Assembly (NCBI GenBank): GCA_946800325.1
Contig: OX326960.1
Location: 22,311,150-22,375,149, forward strand
DNA: 64,000 nucleotides
Direction of reading: 5' to 3'
DNA from: Luzula sylvatica
Taxonomy: Eukaryota; Streptophyta; Magnoliopsida; Poales; Juncaceae
Positions 47,944-59,688 of this stretch are shown here, piece by piece. The translations under genes and the position numbers were made by a program. The notes under the pieces are model-generated. The model was not told the origin of the DNA and did not search any database. It was given only the letters and a program-made list of their open reading frames with translations. Numbering within the stretch: the first letter of the stretch is position 1; the number at the start of each line of letters is the position of its first letter.

Positions 47944-48420
47944 AGGGCTTGTTTGGATATTCAAGAAAATTCAAGTATTTACTAGTTTAGGAAAAATATC
48001 CCTAATTATTACTATGACAAGTTTGGATCTCATTTTAGAAATCCAAGATAACTTTTTAGATAAGGAATTTTTTGTAAATTTCTATAGATATTTGTTGGAA
48101 AAAAAAACTAACAATTTTCATCAGTTTTTTTCAGTTTAGTTCAGGAAACTTTATTTTTTTCTCTTGTTTATTTCCTTTCTCATTAAACGAGGTGTTTTTT
48201 TTCTCTCTCATATTCATGATTTCTTGAAACTTGTATCAAAATATTATTTATTAATTCATTAGTTAGTGTTTCCTCTACAATCCTTGATGCACATTCAAAC
48301 TTGCAACATGTATAATAATTAAGAAATTCCTTGCTTTGTAGTAATATGGATTTCACAAACATAATCACTAGAAATATATTATCCTAAACTATAATATTCT
48401 TGCACATCCAAACAAGCCCT
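47944..48420. mobile_element. Nested MITE with GGGCTTGTTTGGAT ends
   Basis: GGGCTTGTTTGGATATTCAAG at the left (first 12-14 bases matched) and the inverse ATCCAAACAAGCCC at the right enclose about 475 bp. Similar ends are common in plant MITEs. No target duplication could be fixed. Confidence 0.65.
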
Positions 48421-48724
48421 GTGCTTTCGTTGCTAAAGATGTTAATTTCGTGTAAAGGAGGGGAAAAGGCCAGGTTGACTCAATTAAAAAATTAAAATCA
48501 CATGAGAAAATTGGGGTTGTTTGATGCAAATGATTTTGGAGGATTTTGAAGGATTCTTGTATTATGTCTAGAAAATGAAATGAGGGTTAATATTTGAAGG
48601 ATATATGTTTCTTGTATGTGTTGTTTGATGTGTTATAATGTTTAGTGATGGAAAGTAAAATTTATTGTTTGGGATAAGAGAAATTAACATGTAGATTGAA
48701 ATTAGGTATTCAATTGAAAGATAT

Positions 48725-48910
48725 ATATAATATATAATTATTATATTATATTATACAGCATAATACACAATATAATATAATATAAAATAAAACAATATAA
48801 TATAATATAATATAATATAATTTACTATAATATAATATAATTTACTATAAAATAATATAATATAATATCATATCATATCATATAATAATATATAATATAT
48901 AATAATATCA
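48725..48910. repeat. (TATAA)n / (TATCA)n pentanucleotide tract
   Basis: Runs of ATAATATAATATAAT with variants, about 180 bp. Confidence 0.9.
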
Positions 48911-49807
48911 TTTAATCATGGAAAACATTGAGAGATTGTGTTTTCCCAATTTTTTTGAGAGACACCAAATACAAGACAATATGGATGAAGAACATGCATA
49001 CGATATTTGGGATTCTTGCTTTATCTCTCGCATCAAACACAAGATTTACTAGGTTTCTTGGAAAGTTATCATTTTTCTTGTAAAGTCCTTTGAAATCATT
49101 TAGATCAAACATGCCCGCTCAAATAGAAGTGCGAGGAATATGCTCTGATTTGATTAATATTTTTATCTCGGATTATTTCATGTAAAATCCGTAATTCATT
49201 TCGAGGATTTGTACTTGGATCCGCTCCAAAACTAAAAGAGTAAATCTCTGTTTTGACGAGAAAAATGTGTTAAATTGATTAAACCATGTACTGTCTCTTT
49301 AGAAAAATATATAGTTTCGAGTTAAATTGAGAGCATTCTGTCAATAATACAACAAACTTCTTTAATTGCTTGACCGAGTGGCTTCTGTTCCGGTGCATTC
49401 TTTGACGACATCGCACAAATCACAATACCTACTTGCTTTACGACTTCAATTAAGCTTGAATAATCATGGAAGGAGCCCTACATTACAAAACAAATCAATC
49501 AATTCAATTGTTATTATAGTATTACAAGAAAAGCTCAACATTGGTGGGACCAAATCCAACAAGGCATCAACTCTTCAACCCTTCAATTTAAGAACCGGAC
49601 TAGTGTGAAGTTTCAGTGTGGGGACCAGCCTTCAGCTCCCTTCTCGCACAATTGGCGTCTGGAGTGGCGTGGGCCAGCCTTCAACTCTCTCACCGCGAGT
49701 CTGCGTGGCGAGGGGACCAGCACTAGCAGGCAGGGCATATCGCTCTCTCCATTTTCGTTTCTCCATCTCTCTTGACAACTTTTGGGTCGGCAAATCAATT
49801 TTTCTTG

Positions 49808-49976
49808 AGTAATGATACAGACCACACCTTTTTCCCAAGAATTGATCACGAATTGTCACGTGGCAGTCAGCTATTGGCTGCAGCTTTCCACCACTTTAGC
49901 TTCAGCCAATAGTTGATTGTCACGTGACAATTCGTGGTCAATTCTTGGGAAAAAAAATGTGGTTTGTATCATTTCT
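49808..49976. mobile_element. Palindromic MITE with two CACGTG cores
   Basis: Left arm AATGATACAGACCACACC ... CCCAAGAATTGATCACGAAT and right arm its near-exact inverse form a hairpin of about 75 bp per arm. Each arm has TTGTCACGTG; the left reads CACGTGGC, a perfect plant G-box. Nested in the hAT. Confidence 0.8.
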
Positions 49977-50081
49977 TATTTTTCTTTAATGCCTAGTATA
50001 AAAAAAATTTAAAAATGGAGCCTCAGAAAATGGTGGGCCTCTGCTAATTGCCAATGTTGGCATACAAGAGGGCCGGGCCTG

Positions 50082-51050
50082 ATGATAATAATAAAGAGTA
50101 TTTAATTAGTCTTTTTATATTTCGATTTCTGTCAGATCATTTAAGAAAGTGGATAAACATAAATAACTGAAAATTATAAGGTGTACATGAGGCATTTACT
50201 CAATAAAAAAATTTAATTTTCAATGACTCCCTCTTAATTATGAATTAAAAGAATAAATCACATCATATATATCATAAAAAATAAATGATCATATTTTAAA
50301 AGTAAAATACAATGCAGCAGTTACATGACAAATAACAAATGTTCACTTGTAAACTTTGAAAATCAAATTCAATGCCTCAATTATAATTAGGGGTAACAAT
50401 GGGAAAGGGGTGGAAGGGTTTCGGGTTCGTTCATTTCCGATTCAGACTGCGACGGATCATTTAATTTCGGATCGTTTTAATTTTCAGATCATTATATTTC
50501 GGATTTTTTTGATTTTCGAATCGTTCGGTTCCGGATCGTTTGGGTTATCGGGTCGTTCGGAATCAAAAAATTTAATTTTTTATTGATTCGGATGTCGAAA
50601 AAAATAAGTTTCGGATCATTCATATTTATGAAAAATTTACTTTTCGAGACATACGAATTTGGGAGCCGATCCATTTTTTTTTAGTGTTTAACATCATTGT
50701 AGCGTTATTAACTATGATATTTTACACATAATGTATAATGTTTTTGTTTTTAGTAATACATTATTAGTTTTTCGGACTAAATTATTAACTATGATATTTT
50801 ACACATAATGTATAATGTTTTTGTTTTTAGTAATACATTATTAGTTTTTCGGAAATTTAGTCAAATGATATTTGACACATTATATCAATAATATATAACA
50901 TTTTTATTTTTGGTAATACGTTATAAGATTTTTGAAAATTTAGTCTTCGTACCAAAATCTAACTTTTTAAGTAACATAACAAATGTTCACATGTAAATGT
51001 TAAGGGAGCCGTCCAAAATATCCAATGGATATGGCAAAGATGCCACGCAA
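50082..51050. other. Spacer upstream of the sulfurtransferase gene
   Basis: 50395-50660 is rich in CGGATCGTT/TTCGGATC words. 50707-50860 contains a 77-bp direct duplication (units at 50707 and 50784) with a weaker third copy. No gene. Confidence 0.6.
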
Positions 51051-51054
51051 GTGT

Positions 51055-51062
51055 ACACGTGT
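51055..51062 (+). promoter_or_regulatory. ACACGTGT G-box/ABRE-like motif
   Basis: Palindromic CACGTG core about 290 bp upstream of the sulfurtransferase ATG. Family members are induced in darkness, senescence or by ABA, so an ABRE-type role is plausible but not shown. Confidence 0.4.
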
Positions 51063-51352
51063 AGTTAGTTTCAAATATATCCATTTCCTCGTCTCTATCG
51101 CTTTCTGTTCTCACCTCTTTTTATCTTAAACTGTACATCTCCGTTTTAATTTATCCTATCTTAATATAACCGAATGTCTTGTAAACACAGTCTCTTTGAT
51201 TTCTCACTACCGGAGAGAATTTAAGCCGTTTGAACGTATTTATATTTTACTACTTCGCATCCATCAAACAACGAAACTTTACATTTGGACCCCTCATAAA
51301 TTTCATTATCGTTATTTACTCCAGTTTCTCAGAAAAAAAAACGAGACGATAA

Positions 51353-52445
51353 ATGGCTGCCATTTCCACCCGCATATTTCTCGCTGCCCCTCTTGCCAGT
51401 CCTTCTCTCAAGAGGTTAGTTTTCAATTATTAGTGTGTTTAACACTAATTTTGTGTGTCAATTTCACGATTTTCATCATTAGTGTGTTTAACACTCTAAT
51501 TTAGACTAAAACGGTATCTATTTTTGGATTGCAGATCAAATCAGGTCAAAAATAGAAGTAAGCCAAGAATTACATCTGTGAGGTAATTAATTAGCTCAAT
51601 TTTCTATATTTAGTCATTTGCAATTTAAAGAATCCAGTTTTATTTTGTCAAATTATCGTAATGTATGTTCAATTCTTCGCTAAAAACAGATGTGATGTGA
51701 GAAATTGGTCTTTACGATCAGCTCCAGAATCGGTACAAACGGAGGTACCCACATCTGTACCAGTCCGTGTTGCAAACGAACTGCTTCAAGCGGGTCATCG
51801 TTATCTCGATGTCAGGTACTAATTTAGTAAGTTAAATTCGAATATAAAGTACACTGGTTTGATAAATTTAATTTGATTATTAGTTTATATATTTTATTAT
51901 ATATAGGACCGAGGATGAATTCAAAGCAGGGCATCCAGTTGGAGCTATAAATATTCCTTACTTATTCAAAGTTGGCTCAGGTATTTCATTTTTCAGTTTA
52001 ATATTCTATTTTTTGTATATTAATACCATTTCGATGAATAATTTATATTTTAGGGATGTCGAAGAATCCAGATTTCTTGGAGCAAGTTTCGTCTTCTTTT
52101 TCCCAAAATGATGAAATTGTAGTTGTGAGAAACTAAGAATTCGTTCTTCATTTTTTCTTATTAATTTTTTAATTTTCTTTTAAGATGAAATACTAATTTA
52201 GTAATTTTTATTTAGGGTTGCCAAAGTGGAAAAAGATCCCTCATGGCCGCGACTGAACTCTTTTCCGCTGTAAGTTCTTATCCTCGAATTTTCTAAATTT
52301 AGGGCTAATTTGCGAAATAAAAGAACATGAAAATTTGGATAGAGTTTTTGAGATTTTGAAAATATTTTAGGGATTTAATGCTGTGGTTGATGTGGCGGGT
52401 GGGTACTCGGCTTGGGTGCAAAATGAATTGCCAATTAACCAATGA
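51353..52445 (+). CDS. Single-domain rhodanese / thiosulfate sulfurtransferase, plastid-targeted (SEN1/Ntdin type)
   Basis: Seven exons, all GT-AG: 51353-51414, 51535-51582, 51690-51815, 51907-51980, 52054-52124, 52216-52269 and 52371-52445, giving 169 aa. The first 50 or so residues are Ser/Arg-rich and acid-poor, as in a chloroplast transit peptide. The rhodanese domain follows: PVRVANELLQAGHRYLDVRT, then EFKAGHPVGAINIPY, GMSKNPDFLEQVSSSF, the active-site loop CQSGKRS with Cys129 as persulfide carrier, and DVAGGYSAWVQNELP. It matches the plant STR15/STR16 group (SEN1, Ntdin), whose members move sulfane sulfur and are known as senescence- or dark-induced. The exon 5 donor is GTGAGA. It heads a decaying tandem family: a pseudogene at 54020-57479 and terminal-exon fragments at 59620 and 61694. 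Confidence 0.92.
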
Positions 52446-54019
52446 TGGATCGAATATCAAAATATGAAATAATTTTTCTGATTATAATATCTTCTGTTTT
52501 TTACTGAATTATCAAATCTAATTTTATCTTTTACTCTGCTGTAATAATGAATTAGGCCTTTTTTCTTTCTTCATATACGCTGTTTTGTTTTTTTAAATGA
52601 TATTTACTGATAAAAATTATGATTTTATTATTTAGGATCGGTTATGTGATTTTGAATTAAATTCGAGATGATCATGTTAGATTTAAGATTCTTTTCATAT
52701 GTATAGCACGAATTTCCAAAAAAAATATTTATAACAATATGGTTGAAGATCCGAAAATAATTCCCAAAAATTTCAGAGTGAAATCCGTGATTCATCATAT
52801 ATTATTGTCTTTGTGTCTTTTGAGTGTCATGCATGATTAATGATAAAATGCAAGAATCATGTTATAATGAAAAAAACATGACGAGATGGTTAATATAACC
52901 GAATCAATTTATTCAGAAATTAAATACTTTTTTTGACGGAGAAATAGAAATACCTAAGAAGTACTCAAAAAGAAAAATTAGATAATGAAATATCAGAGCA
53001 ATTCAAAGAAAATAATTAGTATAATCTTTGCAAGCAGACTATATAGTTTTAGAAAGATTTGAAAGTTCGACTCTTTTAGTATGATATTCGAGAATGAAAA
53101 GTTTTTATAGGTTCTCAACATGTTTTGAAAGGAAACGGTGATATTTTAGATTTTGCAAGAAAATTAGATATAAGTACTATTCCTGATTTGCAAGGTAAGT
53201 TTTGCAAGAAAGTTTTGATGGTTAATTTTGTTCGAAAGTTGAGTTTTACATTGAAATAATTATTTTTAAAAAATAGTATATTCTTATGAGACTCAAAACT
53301 AAGAAATATAATTAAATTGAGTCATTTAAAAAACTAGCCTCCGAGATTATTTTTAATTAGGATTGGTGCAAACCAAATTCTCAAATGATAAATTTATTTT
53401 ATTATTTATTTATTCAATTAAATATAATTAGAAGAAATAAACACTGTATTATTCGTGTATTCTTATTGGTATATTCGTATTCTTATTCGTATTGGATATC
53501 GGATATCGTATTCTTATTCGAAATCGGATATCGAATGTTATATTCGTATCTGTATGCATATCCGGAATCAGATATTGTCTTTGTATTCGTATTCGAAATC
53601 GGATATCGAATGCCGTATTTAAAAAATATTATCTAGTTTCTTCAAATTACCATCCAAATAATTGTATTAAAATATTAAAACATAATTCCCATAACATAAT
53701 TCAATAAATAAATAATATTTAGAGGGACAATCTTTTTATATCCCTATTAAACCTTAAAATAACAAAATTATTTTTTAGTAACTAAAAATTACAAATTTAT
53801 CCCTCAAAACTCAAATTATATCAAAAATTATCCTGACAACATTTGTCATTGAATTTAACGAAAAAAGAATGAAAGGACATTCCTACCCTCTCTTACCTTC
53901 TTCTTCTTCTCACCGTAACCTCTTATCTTTCTCCTCACCATAGCAATTGTGCCCCTTTCGGAGAAGGAAAATATAATTGATATTATTTCAATATTGTTCA
54001 TTAGAGAGAGAAAATATTC
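52446..54019. other. 3' flank of the sulfurtransferase gene and spacer
   Basis: 52474-52975 is copied at 32914-33420, and in more diverged form after each other copy of the gene (57500-58100, 59920-60660). 53465-53632 is a GTATTC/GTATCC-type hexamer tract like 24945-25106. No gene. Confidence 0.65.
53465..53632. repeat. GTATTC/GGATATCG degenerate hexamer repeat
   Basis: Runs of TATTCGTATTCTTATTCG and GGATATCG words, sister of 24945-25106. Confidence 0.7.
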
Positions 54020-54418
54020 AGAAAAATAGAAGTAAGCCAAGCACTACATCTGTAAGGTAATTAATTAGCTCAATTTTCTATATTCAGTCATTTGCAATTT
54101 AAAGAATCCAGTTTTATTTTATCAAATTATTACAATGTATGTTCAATTCTTCGTTAAAAACAAATGTGATGTGAGAAATTGGTTTTTACGTTCAGCTCCA
54201 GAATCGGTACAAATGGAGGTACACACATCCGTACCAGTCCGTGTTGCAAATGAACTGCTTCAAGCAGGTCATCGTTATCTCGATGTCAAGTACTAATTTA
54301 GTAATTTAAATTCGAATATAAAGTATAATGGTTTGATAAATTTAATTTGATTATTAGTTTATATATTTTATTATATATAGGACTGAGGATGAGTTCAAAG
54401 CAGGGCATCCAGTTGGAG

Positions 54419-56956
54419 TTTTTTTTTTTTTTTAAATTAATAGAGTAGGCTCAAAGTCCTACTTCCATTTTCATTAATTAAGAAATATACATCAAGTTTT
54501 TAGAAGATAATTACAAGAAAATTAACACTAAAAACCTGTATCACCCTAATATACTCTCTAAAAAGAATTATAAGATGCTATCCTTCACAGAATAACATCT
54601 GATTTATCCCTGAGATACCTTATTCAGTTTTCCTTGTATTTTTTATGGTATTTTGAAATACCGTTTCCCAGAATATATAAACATTTAAACCTAATCTTCT
54701 CACTTTCCTCTTTCTTCCACCTTCCATTCATCGCCCATCTCAATCTACTTACGCCTTTCTTCATTGTTCAGCTAAACACCAAGCTCGATCTACTTTCGCC
54801 TACTTGCATTGTTCAGCTGAACACCAAGCTTGCTCTCGCCTAAACACCTTTTACCTCCTTCTCTCACCTCTCTTACAAGCCCCTATCTTTCTCTCTCTCT
54901 GAGACTTCAACTGTAAAGTATTGATTTCAGCCAATACCAGTTTTTTCACTGCAATTAACAATCCCAAGGCTTAAATCAGTGAAATCCAAGTTTACATCAT
55001 CTCTTGAAGTGCTAAATGGTTCCAATATTGAAGAAAAACTGCCTCTGCATCGATCTTCAGTGTTATCTTCTGTCAGGTAAACAAAATCTCTGACCCTTTC
55101 AAAGATCTCGCTTTCTCTTTCTTCAATTTGCGTTCTTTCTTCATGAATTTCTTCTATTTCCATTTCAGATCGTTCTGATGGAAACCACCAGATTGAGGAT
55201 TGATTGTTAGGATCGAATTGGTCTCTTTCTTCATTTCTATTGTCCTCCCTTCTTGCTATTCCTTCACCTTCCACTGCAATTAGATTTAAAGGTATGTTAA
55301 TTTGTTCAATTTCTATAATTTCATTATTAATTTCAATCAATTCAATTTGAGTAATATTTTGGGAATTTGCATTAAAATTATTATCACTATTTTGCAGATT
55401 GGTAGTATAATTATGATTAGTTCTATAAAATTGGTGAAAAGAGGATGCTTGAAGCTCATTCATCTCCTGTTTTATGATCTCAGCTAATTTATGTTCACTA
55501 AAGACACAATTAGTAAAGGCTCTACGACACCTTTCTTGCCATACTTGATAGATCAACATAGAGATAAGTACTTGACAATTATGATTTTCTCTTTCATTTA
55601 TTATAATTTCCATTGGTTCAATAATGTTTGTTGTATATATTCCTAAGAATCCATGAAGCTTGATCATTATATTTTTAATAAATTGACAATCTTTGAATAA
55701 ATGTTGCACAGATTCCTCTGCTCTTTTACACAAGAAGCATCTATTTGCAAAATTCCACCCTCTTTTCTTTAAATTATCCAAGGTTAGTATTTTATTTCTT
55801 AATGTAATCCATAAAAAGAGTTTTATTTTATTAGTAATTTTTAATTTCCATATATTTTTTAATTTAGATTTAATATATACTCCATTTATTAATATTTTAT
55901 ATGTTTGTTTACAGGAAAAATTTCCTTTACTATCCCATTTCCACTGATAAGCATCATTTTGAATCTGAGAGAGTATAGTGGAATTGCAAATTTGCTCTAG
56001 CTGAATAAACTGATCATTAGCCTCTCGAGATAAAGGTACATTTATTCCCAAACTTTGATATAAATTAGTTTCGTTGATAATTTGTAAAAAATATTTTACT
56101 GTTCCTTCTTTATTTTCTGAATATGAATATAATTGTTTAAATTTATCTATTAATAACTTATCACACCATCTCCCTTTCCAAAAATTAGCTCTATTTCCAT
56201 TTCCTAAAATAATGTGCAAACTTTGATTGAAAAATTCTAAATTTTTTAAGACATCATTCCAGAAATAAGAATTGTTTTTTTTATAATATTTTTCATCATT
56301 AGTTTCATGTATTTGCTCCACTAGATTATACCACCCTAATTTTCCTTTAATATTATAATATAACCATATCCATTTTATAAGCAAAACATTATTGAAAGTT
56401 TCTAAGTTTATAACTCCTAGACCGCCTTTCTCTTTAGTGGTACAAACTATATTCCAGTCTATTAAATTATAACCTGTATTTTTAGCACCTTTCCATAGAA
56501 ATTTTTTTCTTATTTTATCTATTTCCTTATATACCCAAATTGGGAATTTAAAAACTGTAAAATAATATATAGGCATTGAAGTAATTACAGAATTAATCAA
56601 AACTAATCTTCCAGCTTTATTTATTAGTCCACCTTTCCATCCATTGAGTTTATTTGTAATTTTTTCAATAATTTTTCTATAATCCTCTTTAGATGGTCTC
56701 TTATAACTTAATGGAAGACCAAGATATTTAATAGGAAAATTTCCAATAGAACAATTTAAGATTTTTGAAAATTCTGACATATCTTCTAATGATGTATTTA
56801 ACCCAATTATCTCTGATTTTTGATAATTTATTCTAAGTCCAGATTCATCTCCAAATAAATCCAAAATGTGTTTTATTCTTTTAATATTAGTAATATTTGG
56901 TTCCAAAAATAGAATAGTATCATCTGCATAATTTATATTCCAAAAATAGAATAGTA
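54419..56956 (-). mobile_element. 5'-truncated LINE (family B), 2.5 kb
   Basis: Flanked by a 12-bp target-site duplication ATCCAGTTGGAG (54407-54418 and 56957-56968) within exon 4 of the pseudogene. Poly(T) at 54419-54433 marks the 3' end, followed by hairpin AGTAGG/CCTACT (54444-54463). It is truncated at the RT catalytic box. At the 5' junction 21 bases are repeated (56901-56921 and 56939-56959). Confidence 0.95.
54927..56906 (-). CDS. LINE ORF2 C-terminal two-thirds, open over 659 codons
   Basis: Continues the reverse transcriptase just after the YADD box, which is readable upstream at about 56925-56935 (NYADDTILFLE). It contains FPIKYLGLPLSYKRPSKEDY, KLNGWKGG ... AGRLVLINSV, KEKGGLGVINLETFN, the zinc motif CFLCKRAEESVQHLFKDC and IYQVWQERCRRAF. 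The tail is acidic, ending with SSIWWFPSE ... then DFTDLSLGIVNCSEK. The frame has no stop or shift, unlike every other LINE here, so the insertion is young. It lacks the endonuclease and the first RT blocks, so it is not autonomous. Confidence 0.85.
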   Translation of the reverse strand: MEPNITNIKRIKHILDLFGDESGLRINYQKSEIIGLNTSLEDMSEFSKILNCSIGNFPIKYLGLPLSYKRPSKEDYRKIIEKITNKLNGWKGGLINKAGRLVLINSVITSMPIYYFTVFKFPIWVYKEIDKIRKKFLWKGAKNTGYNLIDWNIVCTTKEKGGLGVINLETFNNVLLIKWIWLYYNIKGKLGWYNLVEQIHETNDEKYYKKNNSYFWNDVLKNLEFFNQSLHIILGNGNRANFWKGRWCDKLLIDKFKQLYSYSENKEGTVKYFLQIINETNLYQSLGINVPLSREANDQFIQLEQICNSTILSQIQNDAYQWKWDSKGNFSCKQTYKILINGVYIKSKLKNIWKLKITNKIKLFLWITLRNKILTLDNLKKRGWNFANRCFLCKRAEESVQHLFKDCQFIKNIMIKLHGFLGIYTTNIIEPMEIIINERENHNCQVLISMLIYQVWQERCRRAFTNCVFSEHKLAEIIKQEMNELQASSFHQFYRTNHNYTTNLQNSDNNFNANSQNITQIELIEINNEIIEIEQINIPLNLIAVEGEGIARREDNRNEERDQFDPNNQSSIWWFPSERSEMEIEEIHEERTQIEERESEIFERVRDFVYLTEDNTEDRCRGSFSSILEPFSTSRDDVNLDFTDLSLGIVNCSEKTGIG

Positions 56957-57479
56957 TCCAGTTGGAGCTATAAATATTCCTTACTTATTCAAAGTTGGCT
57001 CAGTTATTTCATTTTTCAGTTTAATATTCATTTTTATTTTCAAGTATACTTTAAACATTGGATGCATAATTTATATTTTAGGGTTGTGGAAAACTCCTGA
57101 TTTCTTGGAGCAAGTCTCGTCTGCTTTTTCCCAAAATGATGAAATTGTAGTTGTGAGAAACTAAGAATTCATTCTTCATTTTTTCTTATTAATTTTTTAA
57201 TTTTCTTTTAAGAAGAAATACTAATTTAGTAATTTTTATTTAGGGATGCCAAAGTGGAAAAAGATCACTCATGGCCGCGACCGAATTCTTTTCTCCTGTA
57301 AGTTTTTATACTCGAATTTTCGAATTTTCAAAATTTAGGGCTAATTTGCATAAATAAAAGAACATGAAAATTGGATAGAGTTTTTGAGGTTGTGAAAATA
57401 TTTTAGGGATTTAATGATGTGGTTGATGGCGGGTGGGTACTCGGCTTGGGTGCAAAATGAATTGCAAATTAACCAATGA

Positions 57480-59499
57480 TGGATGGAATATCAAAATACG
57501 AAATAATTTTTCTGATTTTATCTTTCTTTTTTTACTGAATTGTCAATCTAATTTTATCTTTTACTTTGATGTGATAATGAATTAGGCCTTTCGTCATATA
57601 TGTTTTTGTATTTTTAAAATTTTATTTACTGATATCAAAATTATGGTTTTATCTCAAGTATTTTTAAAATTATGGTTTTATCATATAGGCACGATCTCGT
57701 AGAAAATTTGAAGTATAAGCACGATGGTTGAAGATGCGAAAATAATTTCCAAACACTTGAGAGAGAATCTGTGATTGATAGTAATATGCATTGTCCTTGC
57801 GTTTTTTAAGTATCACGCATGATTGATGATAAAATTCAAAAATCATGTTACAATGAAACAAGCATGATAAGATGGGCAATATAACCGAATCAATATATTC
57901 ATAATTTTTCATTTGACAGAGAAAAAGAATCACGTAACAGTTACTAAAAAGAAGTAAGAAAAATCACACAAGTAAGAATGAATAAAAATTAAGAAAGAAA
58001 AGTGAGTGCAAGGTCTTCTAAAGTGCTTTCGTTAGGATTAATTGTGATGATAATGAAATATCAGAGAAATTCAAAGAAAATAATTGACATGATCTCGACA
58101 ATCAGTTAATATCATAGTTAATATCATTTCAGTAGAATCTTGGATCCTGCAATTTTGGAGATAGGTAACGAGTAATGTAATTTGTAATATAACTGAAAGA
58201 TGCGACTTTTTTAACGTGGTATACCACCGATAATGAAAAGTTTCGATCAATTCACAGGACGCTTCTCGATGATATTTTGGATTTGATTAGAAATCAGCCG
58301 AGAGGATATTATATTTTTTTTCATGTTTTGGGTTTTGCATGTGTCTTTCTAATTTTCTCTTTAGTTGATTTGGATTTCGCATACCAACGCTTTTCTGGAA
58401 TTCTATTTTTTTTAACACTAGAATTTTCCTTTTTAATACTTTTATATTGTCGAAATACTTCGCAAAATACTTGTCTCAAATTTTCGTAATCAAAATTACT
58501 TACCTTCATACATAGTCGTACGCGTATACTGAAACTAAATGTTAACTTACATCACACTTTTATTTCAAAAACACATGTGGAACACACCACACTTTTATCC
58601 GAAATGAAGACGCTAAGAATTCTCGATTGAAGTGCTAAGTCGAACTGATAGCCAATCACATTCGGCTGGAGCACATTCACCTAACGTCTAGATATCATTG
58701 CGCCCCTGCCAAATCCCTAATGGGTCGGAACTTCGCACTACATCAAGATAATTATATTTTCACTCAATAAAATCTTCAAAAAACCCTTTTTAAAACCGTA
58801 AACCTGATTTACGTTTTATCCAAATTCAGATTCTACATACATATATATGATCAAATCTACATAATATATATTGTGTTGAGGTAACAAGATGTTAACTGAC
58901 AAGCAAGGTCTAAAAATGCTCGAAATACGAATTTTAATAAGAAAAAAAGTGAGAATGACACTCACATAATCGAAACAACTCGATTGACGGCAATTGGAAC
59001 CTCATGTAAAAGGGAGTGAAAAATAAAGAAATTCGAAACTTTGAAGTAATCACTATATTAATCTGCCTCCTTCCCTTGATTTTTGTTTTTCGTTTTGCGA
59101 AATTTCCTATTTTCCTTGATTTTTTTCTTCCTTCTCTATTCTTTTTAAGGGTCCCATGAGTATATTATTTATATTATTGCCATTGATGGTGCAAATAAGT
59201 TTTTATCTTGTACCGGTCTAATAATATGAGTGGAATTTGCACATTTCATGTATAACTCTCTAAACTTTAATATTTGCAAATTTTTGAATTTACAAGTATA
59301 CGAGTGTTTATGTTATAAGATGTATATTTTTTATTATTATTGGGTTGATCATTTTGCAAATAAGATCCAATAGTATATTTATATAAATAATTCATCAAAT
59401 TGAAATTATGGTTATACTATTCGAAAATTTTGACGCATTAGAAGTTTGTTTTGATCGTTGAAAGAGACTATTTTTAATATTTATTACAATATCTATATA
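57480..59499. other. Flank of the pseudogene and AT-rich spacer
   Basis: 57480-58110 is the third copy of the sulfurtransferase 3' flank. 58110-59500 has no recognised gene; a hydrophobic frame at 58277-58489 lacks any family match. Confidence 0.5.
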
Positions 59500-59509
59500 C
59501 TAGTATAAA

Positions 59510-59688
59510 GATTTTATCCTCGAATTCTCTAAAATTAGGGCTAATTTACGAAATAAAAAAAAATATGAAAATTTGGATAGAGTTTTTGAGATTGTGAAAT
59601 TATTTTAGGGATTTTAGGGATTTAATGTTGTTGTTGATGTGGCGGGTGGGTACTCTGCGTGGGTGCAAAATCTCACTGCCAAATGAAG
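59510..59688 (+). pseudogene. Sulfurtransferase intron 6 and exon 7 fragment
   Basis: Intron text (CTCGAATT, GGGCTAATTTACGAAAT, GGATAGAGTTTTTGAGATTG) is followed by exon 7 at 59620-59688, reading GFNVVVDVAGGYSAWVQNLT and a stop. The acceptor region is duplicated (ATTTTAGGGATTTTAGGG). No other exon is nearby. Confidence 0.88.

Larger units (their letters stand above)
47699..50081. mobile_element. hAT element, 2383 bp, non-autonomous
   Basis: Perfect 8-bp duplications ATGATAAT at 47691-47698 and 50082-50089. Ends CAGGGTCGGCCCGG and GGGCCGGGCCTG are inverted and belong to the same type as the elements at 10795 and 43573. No transposase is recognisable. Three later insertions or expansions are nested inside. 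Confidence 0.92.
54020..57479 (+). pseudogene. Sulfurtransferase pseudogene, split by a LINE
   Basis: Second copy of the gene at 51353; exon 1 is missing. Exon 2 relic ends at 54054, exon 3 at about 54157-54294, exon 4 is interrupted at 54418 by LINE B and resumes at 56969, exon 5 lies at 57084-57154, exon 6 (active loop GCQSGKRS intact) at about 57245-57298 and exon 7 at 57407-57479. Damage: the exon 3 acceptor is changed from ACAG to ACAA, the exon 4 donor from GGTATT to GTTATT, and exon 7 has a 2-bp deletion in the GATGTGGCGGG stretch. It cannot make the protein. Confidence 0.92.

Noticed and set aside
58277..58509. Hydrophobic small frame with an overlapping basic frame on the other strand
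   Set aside because: Low-complexity T-rich DNA gives such frames by chance, and there is no family match or promoter evidence.
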